DNA of 64,000 nt from Ancylobacter crimeensis (lineage in GTDB: Bacteria; Pseudomonadota; Alphaproteobacteria; Rhizobiales; Xanthobacteraceae): the NCBI RefSeq assembly GCF_023016805.1, contig NZ_JALKCH010000016.1:1-64000 (forward strand). Reading direction: 5' to 3'. The translations under genes and the position numbers were made by a program. The notes under the pieces were generated by a model. The model was given only the letters and a program-made list of their open reading frames with translations. It did not search any database and was not told the origin of the DNA. Below are positions 11,124-19,551 of the stretch, one piece after another; the first letter of the stretch is position 1; each line of letters starts with the position of its first letter.

Positions 11124-11626
11124 GGCCGTGCTCCGGTCCAGGAATGGTGGCGGGCCGCCGGTCGTGCTGCCCGCTTCTTCTGTGGATTCCCGTATACCAG
11201 ATAATTCCGGCCAGTCCGAGCCCTCGCCCCCGCGCGCAACCGCCGCGGCAGAGCAGCGGCAAGTGGGTGTCTCCGCCGGCTTCCTTCGCGAATAACGGTT
11301 CTAAGATACCATTACATCGAGGATTCCCTACGGAAGCATCGAGCATTTCATGCGACTGACGTGGGGGAGGGCATGCAACGGTATCCGCATGCAAGGCGAA
11401 ACCCCTAGGGAAGAAGAAAGCTCTATGAGCATTACGTTACGTAAGCAAGCACGACGAAAATTTGGTGAAATGTGGCATACAAAATTTTGCACAATTCATA
11501 AAACTGTGTAGAGTGCCATTCATGACCCGCGCAGCTGCGTCAAGCAGGCGGCTGCCATCGTTGCGTCCAATAAGAATAACTATGGCCCGAAGCCAGATTT
11601 ACGTTAGGGAAACATCCGAGGACATC
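11124..11626. promoter_or_regulatory. Divergent control region between GntR 2 and the first oxalate carrier
   Basis: This 503-bp gap has no supportable gene. It contains TCCCGTATACCAGA (11188-11201) close to the regulator and ATGTGGCATACAAAAT (11470-11485) close to the carrier, the latter matching 14 of 16 bases of the dyad in front of GntR 1. Right after it comes a candidate promoter, TTGCAC (11487-11492), a 16-nt spacer, then TAGAGT (11509-11514). This leaves a leader of roughly 105 nt before the carrier start. Confidence 0.6.
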
Positions 11627-12916
11627 ATGAGTGCTGACGTAGCGTCACCCGTGAATAACAAGCGTTGGCTCCAGCTCGTGTTCGGCGTGATCTGCATGTG
11701 CATGATCGCGAACATGCAGTATGGCTGGACCTTCTTCGTGAATCCGATCCAGGAGCGTCACGGCTGGGACCGCGCCGCGATCCAGGTCGCGTTCTCGATC
11801 TTTATCGTCACCGAGACCTGGCTGGTTCCAGTGGAAGGCTGGTTCGTCGATAAATACGGCCCGCGCATCGTGGTGCTGTTCGGCGGCATCATGTGCGGCC
11901 TCGCCTGGGTGCTGAACGCCCATGCGACCACGCTGACGATGCTCTATATCGGCGCTGCGGTCGGCGGTATCGGTGCGGGCGCGGTCTATGGCACCTGCGT
12001 CGGCAACTCGCTGAAGTGGTTCCCGGATCGCCGCGGCCTTGCCGCCGGCATCACCGCCGCCGGCTTCGGCGCGGGTTCGGCGCTCACCGTGATTCCGATC
12101 CAGAACATGATCAAGAATCAGGGTTACGAGGCCGCTTTCCTCTATTTCGGCATCGGCCAGGGCGTGGTCATCACCGTGCTCGCCCTGTTCCTCGTCGCGC
12201 CGAAGAAGGTCGACGTCGCCAAGATGGTGGCGAAGGTCGCCCAGACCGCGCGCGACTTCTCCCCGAAGGAGATGCTCACCAGCCCACTGTTCTGGGTCAT
12301 GTATGCGATGTTCGTGATGATGGCTGCCGGCGGCCTGATGGCGACGGCTCAGCTCGGCCCGATCGCCAAGGATTTCGGCATCGCCGACATTCCGGTCAGC
12401 CTCATCGGCATCACCCTGCCGGCGCTCACCTTCGCCGCCGCCATCGACCGCGTGCTGAACGGCCTCACCCGCCCGTTCTTCGGCTGGGTGTCGGACCAGA
12501 TCGGCCGCGAGAACACCATGTTCTTCGCCTTCGCCATGGAAGGCATCGGCATCTATGCGCTGAGCGTCTTCGGCTCCAATCCGGTGCTGTTCGTGATCCT
12601 GACCGGTCTCGTCTTCTTCGCCTGGGGTGAGATCTACTCGCTCTTCCCGGCGATGTGCGGCGATGCCTTCGGCTCGAAATACGCTACCACCAATGCGGGC
12701 CTGCTCTACACTGCTAAGGGCACGGCGGCCATCATCGTTCCCTTCACCAGCATCCTCACCACCATGACCGGCAGCTGGCACGCGGTGTTCATCTCCGCAG
12801 CCGCTCTCAACATCATTGCCGCGATCATGGCGCTGGCGGTCCTGAAGCCGCTCCGTCGCAACCATGCCCGTGCGGCAGCGGCGATGAAGGCCGATCTCGC
12901 GGTGGCGGCGGAGTAA
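11627..12916 (+). CDS. oxlT: OxlT-like oxalate/formate MFS antiporter, copy 1
   Basis: A 429-residue, 12-helix MFS protein of the oxalate:formate antiporter family, likely importing oxalate in exchange for formate at the inner membrane. It has the OxlT-like opening (RWLQLVFGVICMCMIANMQYGWT) in pieces, the loop FVDKYGPR after helix 2, and a central LKWFPDRRGLAAG block. The ATG at 11627 (MSADVASPV) has GAGG six bases upstream; the frame extends further 5' through the operator, which argues against an earlier start. Divergent from the GntR pair and followed by a good terminator. Confidence 0.9.
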   Translation: MSADVASPVNNKRWLQLVFGVICMCMIANMQYGWTFFVNPIQERHGWDRAAIQVAFSIFIVTETWLVPVEGWFVDKYGPRIVVLFGGIMCGLAWVLNAHATTLTMLYIGAAVGGIGAGAVYGTCVGNSLKWFPDRRGLAAGITAAGFGAGSALTVIPIQNMIKNQGYEAAFLYFGIGQGVVITVLALFLVAPKKVDVAKMVAKVAQTARDFSPKEMLTSPLFWVMYAMFVMMAAGGLMATAQLGPIAKDFGIADIPVSLIGITLPALTFAAAIDRVLNGLTRPFFGWVSDQIGRENTMFFAFAMEGIGIYALSVFGSNPVLFVILTGLVFFAWGEIYSLFPAMCGDAFGSKYATTNAGLLYTAKGTAAIIVPFTSILTTMTGSWHAVFISAAALNIIAAIMALAVLKPLRRNHARAAAAMKADLAVAAE

Positions 12917-12947
12917 TCCGCCCCATCCACCACCTCATCTCCTCTTG

Positions 12948-12980
12948 AAGGGCGCGCCGCAGGGCGCGCCCTTTTTCTTT
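12948..12980 (+). terminator. Rho-independent terminator after oxalate carrier 1
   Basis: AAGGGCGCGCC (12948-12958) pairs with GGCGCGCCCTT (12963-12973) around a 4-nt loop, followed by TTTTTCTTT. A classic plus-strand intrinsic terminator 30 bp beyond the carrier stop. Confidence 0.9.
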
Positions 12981-13510
12981 GCGTTCCGGGCGGGCTCCGC
13001 CGGGGACGGGGTGAGTTGCGGTGAAGTGGGGCGTCGTGCGTTGCGACCGCGCTGCGCTTTCCTGTGCAGAATTATTCCAGATGTGCGCCGGTGGATGGCT
13101 GCTGAAGGTGTTCCGGATTCTGACGAAAAATTCCAATGACATCTATCAAGTTCGATAAATATTGTTTGTCATCATAACTATATATCTTTGTGTTTCTGGA
13201 GATAAATAGGATTTATACTTGAGACCGATGTGTATCGTCAGGAATCTTACCCAACGTAAAAAACAGATTGGCATACATAATATTGTGCATTAAGGTCCAT
13301 CGCGATCGGAACATGCCGATATACCTCTACGTCATTCTGTGCGGCCTCAGGGCGTGCAGCGTGAGCGTGGGTGGCGAAGCGTTGTCTGCCGGCAGGGTCG
13401 CCAGCCCTGAAGGCGTGCCCGCCGCTCTCGTCCGGCGCCCGCATGGGCGTCCCACAACAAGAACCGGCATCGCCGGACCCAGCGGAAGAAACCAGTCCAA
13501 GGAGAGTTGA
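12981..13510. promoter_or_regulatory. Long leader of oxalate carrier 2, with an AT-rich block and an operator-like site
   Basis: No gene is supported. Bases 13110-13290 are strikingly AT-rich for this genome. They include TATC-N6-GATA (13144-13157) and GATTGGCATACATAAT (13266-13281), which matches 12 of 16 bases of the dyad before GntR 1 and keeps its TTGGCATAC core. The remaining 230 bp up to the start codon is GC-rich and could be a long 5' leader. Confidence 0.5.
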
Positions 13511-14836
13511 ATGTCGAAGACCATGGCGGCCCTGGGGCCGGGTCGGGAGTTTTCTGAAAGCCGGCGCTGGCTGCAACTCGTCGTCGGCGTTGTGTGCATG
13601 GTGGCGACGGCGAACATCCAGTACGCCTGGACGCTGTTCGTGCCGGAGATCCAGAAGACCTTCGGCTGGGAGCGTGCCTCGATCCAGATCGCCTTCACCA
13701 TCTTCGTGCTGGTGCAGACCTGGCTCGCCCCGATCGAGGGCTACTTCATCGACAAGTTCGGCCCCCGCATCATGGTCGCCTTCGGCGCGCTCATGATCGG
13801 CAGCGCCTGGGCGGTCAACTCGCAGGCCAGCAGCCTCTCCGGCTTCTATCTCGGTGCTGCGATCGGCGGCATCGGCGTCGGCTGTATCTATGCCACCTGC
13901 ATCAACAACGCCCTGAAGTGGTTCCCGGATCGCCGCGGCCTTGCCGTCGGCCTCACCGCGGGCGGCTTCGGCGCGGGCTCGGCGCTCACCATCCTGCCCA
14001 TCGCCACGATGATCGAGACCTCCGGCTTCCAGGAGGCGTTCCTGTTCTTCGGCATGCTGCAGGGCGGCCTTGCCTTCTTCGCGGCGTGGTTCCTGCGTTC
14101 GCCTAAGGTCGGCGAGGTGCGGGCTTCCGACAAGCTCTCGCAGAGCCGCCGCGACTACACGCTCAAGGAAGCGCTCAACACCAAGCTGTTCTGGCTGATG
14201 CTGGTGATGTTCACCTGCGTGGTCACCGGCGGCATGATGGCGGTCGCCCAGCTCGGCGTCATCGCGCAGGACCTCGGCGTGAAGGAATTCAAGGTCAACC
14301 TGTACTTCTTCACCATGGCGGCCCTGCCGCTGGCGCTTATGCTCGATCGCGTCATGAACGGCATCTCGCGCCCGCTGTTCGGCTGGATCTCCGACCATAT
14401 CGGCCGCGAGAAGACCATGGTCATCGCCTTCTCGCTGGAAGGCATCGGCATCATCGCGCTCGGCTATTTCGGCCACAATCCGTGGGCGTTCCTCATCCTG
14501 TCCGGCGTCGTGTTCCTGGCGTGGGGCGAGGTCTACTCGCTGTTCTCGGCGCTGGCGGGCGATGCCTTCGGCACCAAGCACATCGGCAAGATCTATGGCG
14601 TGCTCTACTGCGCCAAGGGTATCGGCGCGCTGTTCGTCCCGCTCGGCAACCTGCTCATGGAAGCGACCGGCACCTGGTCGAGCGTGCTCTATACGGTTGC
14701 GGGGCTCGATCTGTTCGCCGCCTTCCTCGCGGTGACGCTGCTGCCGCGCGTGCTGTCCGCTCATGTGGCGCAGTCCAGCATCGTCCCGGCGACGCAGCCG
14801 CTCGGCGAGAAGGGCGCGGCGTCCGCTCACGCCTGA
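13511..14836 (+). CDS. oxlT: OxlT-like oxalate/formate MFS antiporter, copy 2
   Basis: A 441-residue MFS carrier paralogous to the one at 11627, sharing RRWLQLV.GVVCM, NIQYAWT, DKFGPR and ALKWFPDRRGLAVGL blocks, and likely also an oxalate carrier. AAGGAGAG lies six bases before the ATG. It has its own AT-rich promoter region with a TTGGCATAC site and its own terminator, so it is expressed separately from copy 1. The two copies may differ in affinity or exchange partner; nothing in the sequence decides this. Confidence 0.9.
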   Translation: MSKTMAALGPGREFSESRRWLQLVVGVVCMVATANIQYAWTLFVPEIQKTFGWERASIQIAFTIFVLVQTWLAPIEGYFIDKFGPRIMVAFGALMIGSAWAVNSQASSLSGFYLGAAIGGIGVGCIYATCINNALKWFPDRRGLAVGLTAGGFGAGSALTILPIATMIETSGFQEAFLFFGMLQGGLAFFAAWFLRSPKVGEVRASDKLSQSRRDYTLKEALNTKLFWLMLVMFTCVVTGGMMAVAQLGVIAQDLGVKEFKVNLYFFTMAALPLALMLDRVMNGISRPLFGWISDHIGREKTMVIAFSLEGIGIIALGYFGHNPWAFLILSGVVFLAWGEVYSLFSALAGDAFGTKHIGKIYGVLYCAKGIGALFVPLGNLLMEATGTWSSVLYTVAGLDLFAAFLAVTLLPRVLSAHVAQSSIVPATQPLGEKGAASAHA

Positions 14837-14909
14837 CACACTTCACATGGGAGGCGCCCGGCCGTGGCGCCCCCGCATCCCTCCCTCGGAGCGTTTGCCT
14901 CGGAGCACT

Positions 14910-14947
14910 GGGCCCTCCCGTTGCGGGACGGGCCCTTTTTCTTTCTA
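14910..14947 (+). terminator. Rho-independent terminator after oxalate carrier 2
   Basis: GGGCCCTCCCG and CGGGACGGGCCC form an 11-bp stem with a one-base bulge and TTG loop, followed by TTTTTCTTTCT. The T tract runs into the 3' end of the convergent Nudix gene. Confidence 0.85.
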
Positions 14948-15364
14948 TGCGGCGCAGGCGAGGGCTGCGATCTCCGCGACCCGTGCGCTGGCGCTCGCGT
15001 CCAGCGTGGCCACGGCGTCGAGATCGAACCAGCGCGCTTCCAGCGCATCGTCCGCCGCCACGGCCTCGCCGGCACGCCAGCGGCACAGCACCGTCACCAT
15101 GGCGTAGTGCCAGGCGAGCTGCCCTTCCGCGTCGTGTTCGATGAAATCCAGCACGGTAAGAAGCTGCGGATCCCCGGCGCTCAGGCCGGTTTCTTCCTCG
15201 AGTTCGCGCAGGGCTGCGTCGAGAAGCGCCTCGCCCGGCTCCACCCGCCCGCCGGGATATCCCCACAGCCCCTGGTCCGGCGGATTGGCCCGGCGCACCA
15301 GCAGGATCTTCCCCTCGCGGATGACGACGGCGAGAACGGCGACGACGGGACGGCGCGGCGCCAT
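14945..15364 (-). CDS. Nudix hydrolase (MutT-like)
   Basis: A 139-residue Nudix protein with a complete Nudix box at about residues 39-61 (GGRVEPGEALLDAALRELEE then ETGL), which binds the metal and cleaves nucleoside-diphosphate-linked substrates. The substrate cannot be told from sequence; MutT- or RppH-like housecleaning is typical at this size. Its ATG follows the stop of the DJ-1/PfpI gene by one base, so the two are translationally coupled. Confidence 0.88.
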   Translation of the reverse strand: MAPRRPVVAVLAVVIREGKILLVRRANPPDQGLWGYPGGRVEPGEALLDAALRELEEETGLSAGDPQLLTVLDFIEHDAEGQLAWHYAMVTVLCRWRAGEAVAADDALEARWFDLDAVATLDASASARVAEIAALACAA

Positions 15365-15365
15365 C

Positions 15366-16067
15366 TCACACCTTCTCCGCCGGAAGGGGGGCGCCGCGCA
15401 GCTCCGCGGCTACCCGCCGCGCGACCGCCTCGCGCCGGGTCTGAAAGGCGGCCGTCTCGACCCGTACGGCCTCCACCAGCGCCGGCGCGCTGCTCGCAGG
15501 CGAGCCACCGGGGAAGGGCGGGGCGGGGTCGTATTCCATGAAGAGCTGGGCATGGCGCGCCCGCTCCTCGCCGAAGATCCGTGCCGCCAGCGTCAGGGCG
15601 AAGTCGATCCCCGACGTCACCCCCGCGCCGGTGACGACATCGCCGTCGATCACCACCCGCTCGGCCACCGGCTCCGCGCCGAAAAGGCGAAGCTGCTCGA
15701 GGGAGAGCCAGTGGCATGTTGCCCGCTTGCCGGAGAGCAACCCCGCCGCCGCCAGCACAAGCGAGCCGGTGCAGACGGAGGTCACATGGCGCGCGCCCGC
15801 CGCCTGCCGGCGCAGGAAGGCCAGCACCTCGGCATCCTCCATCAGCGCGAGCTGGCCGGGCCCGCCCGGCACGAAGAGGATGTCGGCCTGCGGGCAGTGC
15901 TCGAAATCGGTATCGGGCAGGATCGTGAGTCCCCGGCAATCGGCGACCGGCTCCCGGCTTTTCCACACGAGATGAAGATCGAGCTCGGGAAAGCGGCCGA
16001 ACACCTCGAACGGCCCGGTCAGGTCGAGCTGGGTGAGGTTGGGGTAGAGCAGCATCACGACATTCAC
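15366..16067 (-). CDS. DJ-1/PfpI family protein (isonitrile-hydratase-like)
   Basis: A 233-residue class I glutamine-amidotransferase-like protein. The nucleophile-elbow cysteine lies in SVCTGSLVLAAAGLL, preceded by FVPGGPGQ, and an acidic residue near the N-terminus (DLTGPFEVF) matches the DJ-1 glutamate/aspartate position. This arrangement resembles isocyanide hydratases and the amidase domains of GATase-type regulators, but no DNA-binding domain follows; the last 40 residues are a charged tail. GTG start with GAGG eight bases upstream. Co-transcribed with the Nudix gene. Confidence 0.8.
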   Translation of the reverse strand: MNVVMLLYPNLTQLDLTGPFEVFGRFPELDLHLVWKSREPVADCRGLTILPDTDFEHCPQADILFVPGGPGQLALMEDAEVLAFLRRQAAGARHVTSVCTGSLVLAAAGLLSGKRATCHWLSLEQLRLFGAEPVAERVVIDGDVVTGAGVTSGIDFALTLAARIFGEERARHAQLFMEYDPAPPFPGGSPASSAPALVEAVRVETAAFQTRREAVARRVAAELRGAPLPAEKV

Positions 16068-16237
16068 GGGCGAGCCTCGCAGGGTTGGCAGGCGTCATCA
16101 TGTCCGGTCGCGGGGCGCCGGACAATGCGGCGCACCCCGCGAAAGCGTGACCGGATGAGGCGCTCGCGCACTGGCGGGCGCGGCGGTTCCCGGCCATTGT
16201 GCCGCAACGAAATGCGAACGACGGCGAAGGAGGAATC

Positions 16238-17461
16238 ATGCGTGGTGGCATGAAGGCGGGGCTGGCGGGTCTCGCTTTGCTGATGGGGGCGACGCTTCCC
16301 GGTGGGGCGGCATGGGCACAGAGCTGCGGCAAGACGGGGGCCGGCTTTCCGGGCTGGCTGGCGCAGTTCCGCCAGGAGGCGGCGGCACAGGGTGTTTCCC
16401 AGCGTACGCTCAGTGCCGCGCTGGACGGGCTCACCTATGACAGCAGCGTGGTCGGTGCGGATCGCGGGCAGGGCGTCTTCAGCCAGAGCTTCTACCAATT
16501 CGCCGACCGCATGGTCGCCAATTACCGCATCCAGCAGGGCCGGCAGAAAATCCAGAGCCACCAGCGGGTGTTCGACGCTATCGAGCAGCGCTTCGGCGTG
16601 CCGGCCCCGGTGATCGCCGCTTTCTGGGCGCTGGAGACCGATTTCGGCGCCAATATGGGCGACCGGCAGACCGTGCGCTCGGTGGCGACGCTGGCCTATG
16701 ACTGCCGCCGGCCGGAAATGTTCCGCACCCAGCTCATGGCGGCGCTGAAGATCATCGACCGCGGCGACCTCACCGCGCAGACCATGCGCGGGCCATGGGC
16801 CGGCGAACTCGGCCAGTTCCAGTTCCTGCCCGACCACTATCTGAATTTCGGTGTGGATTTCGATGGCGACGGCCGGGTCGACCTGCTGCGCTCTGATGCG
16901 GATGCGCTGGCCTCCGCCGCCAACTATATCCGCTCGCTCGGCTGGCAGCCCGGCCAGCCCTGGCTGGAGGAGGTGGTGGTGCCGCAGAGCCTGCCCTGGG
17001 ACAAGGCGGACCTTTCGATCAAGCTGCCGCGCGCGCAATGGTCGGCCTGGGGCGTGCGTCGCGCGGGTGGCGGACCGCTGCCCTCGGACGGGCTCGGCGC
17101 CTCGCTGTTGCTGCCGATGGGGCGCAATGGCACGGCCTTCCTCGTCTACCCGAACTTCGACATCTTCACCCAGTGGAACCAGTCGCTGGTCTATGCGACC
17201 TCGGCGGCCTATCTCGCCGCGCGCATCGATGGCGCCGGGCCTTATCGCAAGGGCACGGGCAAGATCGCGGTGCTCTCGATGAAGGAGGTGGCGGACCTCC
17301 AGCGCCTGCTCAACGCGCGCGGTCATCATGTCGGCGGCGTCGACGGCAAGCTGGGCGCCGCGACCCGGCAGGCGGTGAAGGCCGAGCAGATGCGGCTGGG
17401 CCTACCGGCGGATTCCTATCCGACGGCGGAGCTCATCGCGAAGCTGCGAGCCGGCGGCTGA
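16238..17461 (+). CDS. Lytic murein transglycosylase (MltB family) with peptidoglycan-binding domain
   Basis: A 407-residue exported enzyme: signal peptide 1-27 (cut after AAWA), SLT_2 catalytic domain at about 35-335 with catalytic Glu133 (FWALETDFG) and the GELGQFQFLPDHYL block, then a C-terminal PG_binding_1 domain from about 345 (LQRLLNARGHHVGGVDGKLG). It cleaves the MurNAc-GlcNAc bond with anhydro-ring formation in the periplasm. No lipobox cysteine, so it is probably soluble. Start chosen at 16238 because AAGGAGG is five bases upstream. Confidence 0.92.
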   Translation: MRGGMKAGLAGLALLMGATLPGGAAWAQSCGKTGAGFPGWLAQFRQEAAAQGVSQRTLSAALDGLTYDSSVVGADRGQGVFSQSFYQFADRMVANYRIQQGRQKIQSHQRVFDAIEQRFGVPAPVIAAFWALETDFGANMGDRQTVRSVATLAYDCRRPEMFRTQLMAALKIIDRGDLTAQTMRGPWAGELGQFQFLPDHYLNFGVDFDGDGRVDLLRSDADALASAANYIRSLGWQPGQPWLEEVVVPQSLPWDKADLSIKLPRAQWSAWGVRRAGGGPLPSDGLGASLLLPMGRNGTAFLVYPNFDIFTQWNQSLVYATSAAYLAARIDGAGPYRKGTGKIAVLSMKEVADLQRLLNARGHHVGGVDGKLGAATRQAVKAEQMRLGLPADSYPTAELIAKLRAGG

Positions 17462-17473
17462 GGGAGCGGAAGC

Positions 17474-17510
17474 GCCATTCCGGGCACGGTTACGGCCGTT
17501 CCGGGATGGC
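17474..17510. terminator. Hairpin between convergent mltB-like and CDF genes
   Basis: GCCATTCCGG (17474-17483) pairs with CCGGGATGGC (17501-17510) with one G-U wobble, enclosing a nested ACGG/CCGT stem. There is no T tract, so it would be a weak bidirectional terminator or 3'-end protector. Confidence 0.4.
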
Positions 17511-17521
17511 CTCGCGGGGAA

Positions 17522-18409
17522 TCAGAGCACCGGGATCCCGGCGTGCTTCGCCTTGACCTCGGGTTCGACGTGGATGTTGACGAAGATGTCCTCCACCTCC
17601 CGGCGTAGGGCTTCCTCGATGCGGTCGCAGATGGCGTGTGCCTCGCTCACCGACATCTCGCCCGGCACCACGAGGTGGAAATCGACGAAGATGACGCGTC
17701 CGGCCTGCCGGGTGCGCACGTCATGGGCCTCGATGGCCCCGATCGCCTCGGCCGCGATCTGGCCGCGGATTCGTTTCAGCGTTTCCTCGGGCACGGCCTG
17801 GTCCATCAGGCCGGCGACGCTCTCCTTCAGCACCTTCCAGCCCGACCAGAGAATATTGATCGCGACCAGCCCGGCGAGGATGAGGTCGAGCTGCTTGAAT
17901 CCGGTGAGGGCGGCGAGGATGACGCCGGCCAGCACACCGACGGAGGAGATGACATCGGTCAGCAGATGCCGGCCGTCAGCCATCAGGGCGGGCGATCGCA
18001 CCTTCCGTCCGGTGCGGATGAGCACTGCCGACCACACGGCGTTGATGACGCCGGCGCCGGCATTGACCGCGAGGCCGAGCGGTGCCGCATCAAAGGGCTG
18101 CGGGTTCAGCCAGCCGAAATAGACCTCGCGCAGGATCGAGATTGCGGCGACCACGATCATCACGCCGACCAGGACGGCGGAAAAATACTCGGCCTTCGCG
18201 TAGCCATAGGGATGCGCCGCGTCCGCCGGCCGGGCGCTGACGCGCAGCGCCAGCATGGCGGCGAAGGAGGTGCCGACATTGACGATGCTTTCCAGCGCGT
18301 CGGAATAGAGGGCCACGCTGCCGGTGAGCATGAAGGCGAGATATTTGAGCCCCAGCACGATGACGCTGAGGACGACATTGACCAGCGCGATCCGCGAGAT
18401 GAGTGTCAT
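17522..18409 (-). CDS. Cation diffusion facilitator family transporter
   Basis: A 295-residue CDF metal/proton antiporter. Six membrane helices fill residues 1-210, with metal-site pairs in SVALYSDALESIVN (helix 2) and DGRHLLTDVISSVG (helix 5), where the HxxxD / DxxxE pattern is visible. A cytoplasmic domain follows from about 215 (ETLKRIRGQI ... FVDFHLVVPG ... IFVNIHVEP). Likely exports Zn2+, Fe2+ or another divalent cation; the exact metal is uncertain. AAGGGG lies six bases before the ATG. Confidence 0.9.
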   Translation of the reverse strand: MTLISRIALVNVVLSVIVLGLKYLAFMLTGSVALYSDALESIVNVGTSFAAMLALRVSARPADAAHPYGYAKAEYFSAVLVGVMIVVAAISILREVYFGWLNPQPFDAAPLGLAVNAGAGVINAVWSAVLIRTGRKVRSPALMADGRHLLTDVISSVGVLAGVILAALTGFKQLDLILAGLVAINILWSGWKVLKESVAGLMDQAVPEETLKRIRGQIAAEAIGAIEAHDVRTRQAGRVIFVDFHLVVPGEMSVSEAHAICDRIEEALRREVEDIFVNIHVEPEVKAKHAGIPVL

Positions 18410-18550
18410 CGGCGCCCCTTTTACCTGCCGGGCGCCGGGGCGCCGTTCGGCCTGCGCTTAGAGCCACGGGCGACAAAAATCAAGCCTTACCAATGGCTTG
18501 CAACTCATTCGCAGAAGCGCTCGCAGGCCCTGTGGACGGCGGTGCGCCGC

Positions 18551-19462
18551 TCAGGCATTGGCGGGGCGGGACAGGATCGCCCCGCGATGGCCGATCACCG
18601 CGCCCGCCAGCCGGTGCCCGGCCTCTGCGGCCGCCTCCGGCTGCGCCCCGCCGAGCCGGGCGGCGAGATAGGCGGCGTTGAAGCTGTCGCCGGCCGCGGT
18701 GGTGTCGACGACCGGACCGGCGGGCTCGGGGATCGGCACCAGACAGGAGCCGCTCGCCGAGCGGATGAGCGCACCGTCGGCGCCGTTCTTCACCACGATC
18801 TCGCTCACCCCGAAGGTCGCGATGCGTTCGGCGGTGCCGGCCGGCGAGCCGTCGCCCCAGAGCCGGGCCTCGTCGTCATAGCCGGGCATGGCGATGGAGG
18901 TGCGTTTCAGCGCCTCGGCATAGACGGTGCGGGCGCGGGCGAGGTCCTGCCCCCAGCTTCGCGGGCGGAAATTGCCGTCGAACACCACGATCGAGCCGCG
19001 CTCGCGGGCGAATTCCAGCGTCGCGAGCAGGCGTCCGAGGCCGATATTCGAGTAAAGGGAAAGGGTTACGCCCGACAGGAAGATGAGCTTCGCTTCCACG
19101 ATCCGCTCCGCGACGACTTCCCAGCCGGGCAGTTCGAACAGCTCGCGGGCCGGGGCATTTTCGCGCCAATAACTGAACTGGCGCTCCCCGGCGGCGTCGG
19201 TGTCGATGAGATAGAGCCCCGGCGAGCGGCCCGGCGCGACGAGGATGGCCGAGGTGCCGATACTCTCTCCTTGCGCCGCTGCAAGGATGCGGGCGGAATA
19301 ATCGTCGTCGCCGAGAGCGGTGGCATAGGAGGTCTCGACGCCGGCGCGGGCGAGATAGACGGCGGTGTTGAAGGTGTCGCCGCCGACGCCGAGGCTGTAG
19401 CGGCCATCGGCGCCACGGGCCATTTCCACCATGACTTCGCCGATCGCGATGGCGCGGGACAT
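18551..19462 (-). CDS. kdgK: PfkB-family sugar kinase, probably 2-dehydro-3-deoxygluconokinase
   Basis: A 303-residue ribokinase-fold kinase. The anion-hole motif DTTAAGDSFNAAYLA ends with catalytic Asp259, and the N-terminal GGDTFNTAVYLARAG block matches KDG kinases, which phosphorylate KDG to KDPG for the Entner-Doudoroff route. No sugar-acid genes lie nearby, so the KDG assignment rests on family resemblance alone; other PfkB sugars are possible. AGGAG six bases before the ATG. Confidence 0.75.
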   Translation of the reverse strand: MSRAIAIGEVMVEMARGADGRYSLGVGGDTFNTAVYLARAGVETSYATALGDDDYSARILAAAQGESIGTSAILVAPGRSPGLYLIDTDAAGERQFSYWRENAPARELFELPGWEVVAERIVEAKLIFLSGVTLSLYSNIGLGRLLATLEFARERGSIVVFDGNFRPRSWGQDLARARTVYAEALKRTSIAMPGYDDEARLWGDGSPAGTAERIATFGVSEIVVKNGADGALIRSASGSCLVPIPEPAGPVVDTTAAGDSFNAAYLAARLGGAQPEAAAEAGHRLAGAVIGHRGAILSRPANA

Positions 19463-19551
19463 GCTTCACTCCTGCTCGTCTGCTGAGGCCGCGCAACCTC
19501 GCCGGTTTCCGCCGACGAGGCAAGCAGGGAGGCTTCCGCTAAGGCAAACGA

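Noticed and set aside
12945..13139. A 64-codon open frame after oxalate carrier 1
   Set aside because: It starts inside the terminator hairpin, lacks a proper ribosome site and has no recognisable features.
13268..13510. An 80-codon frame directly before oxalate carrier 2
   Set aside because: It begins within the operator-like site and has no ribosome site; more likely a leader region. A short leader peptide cannot be fully excluded.
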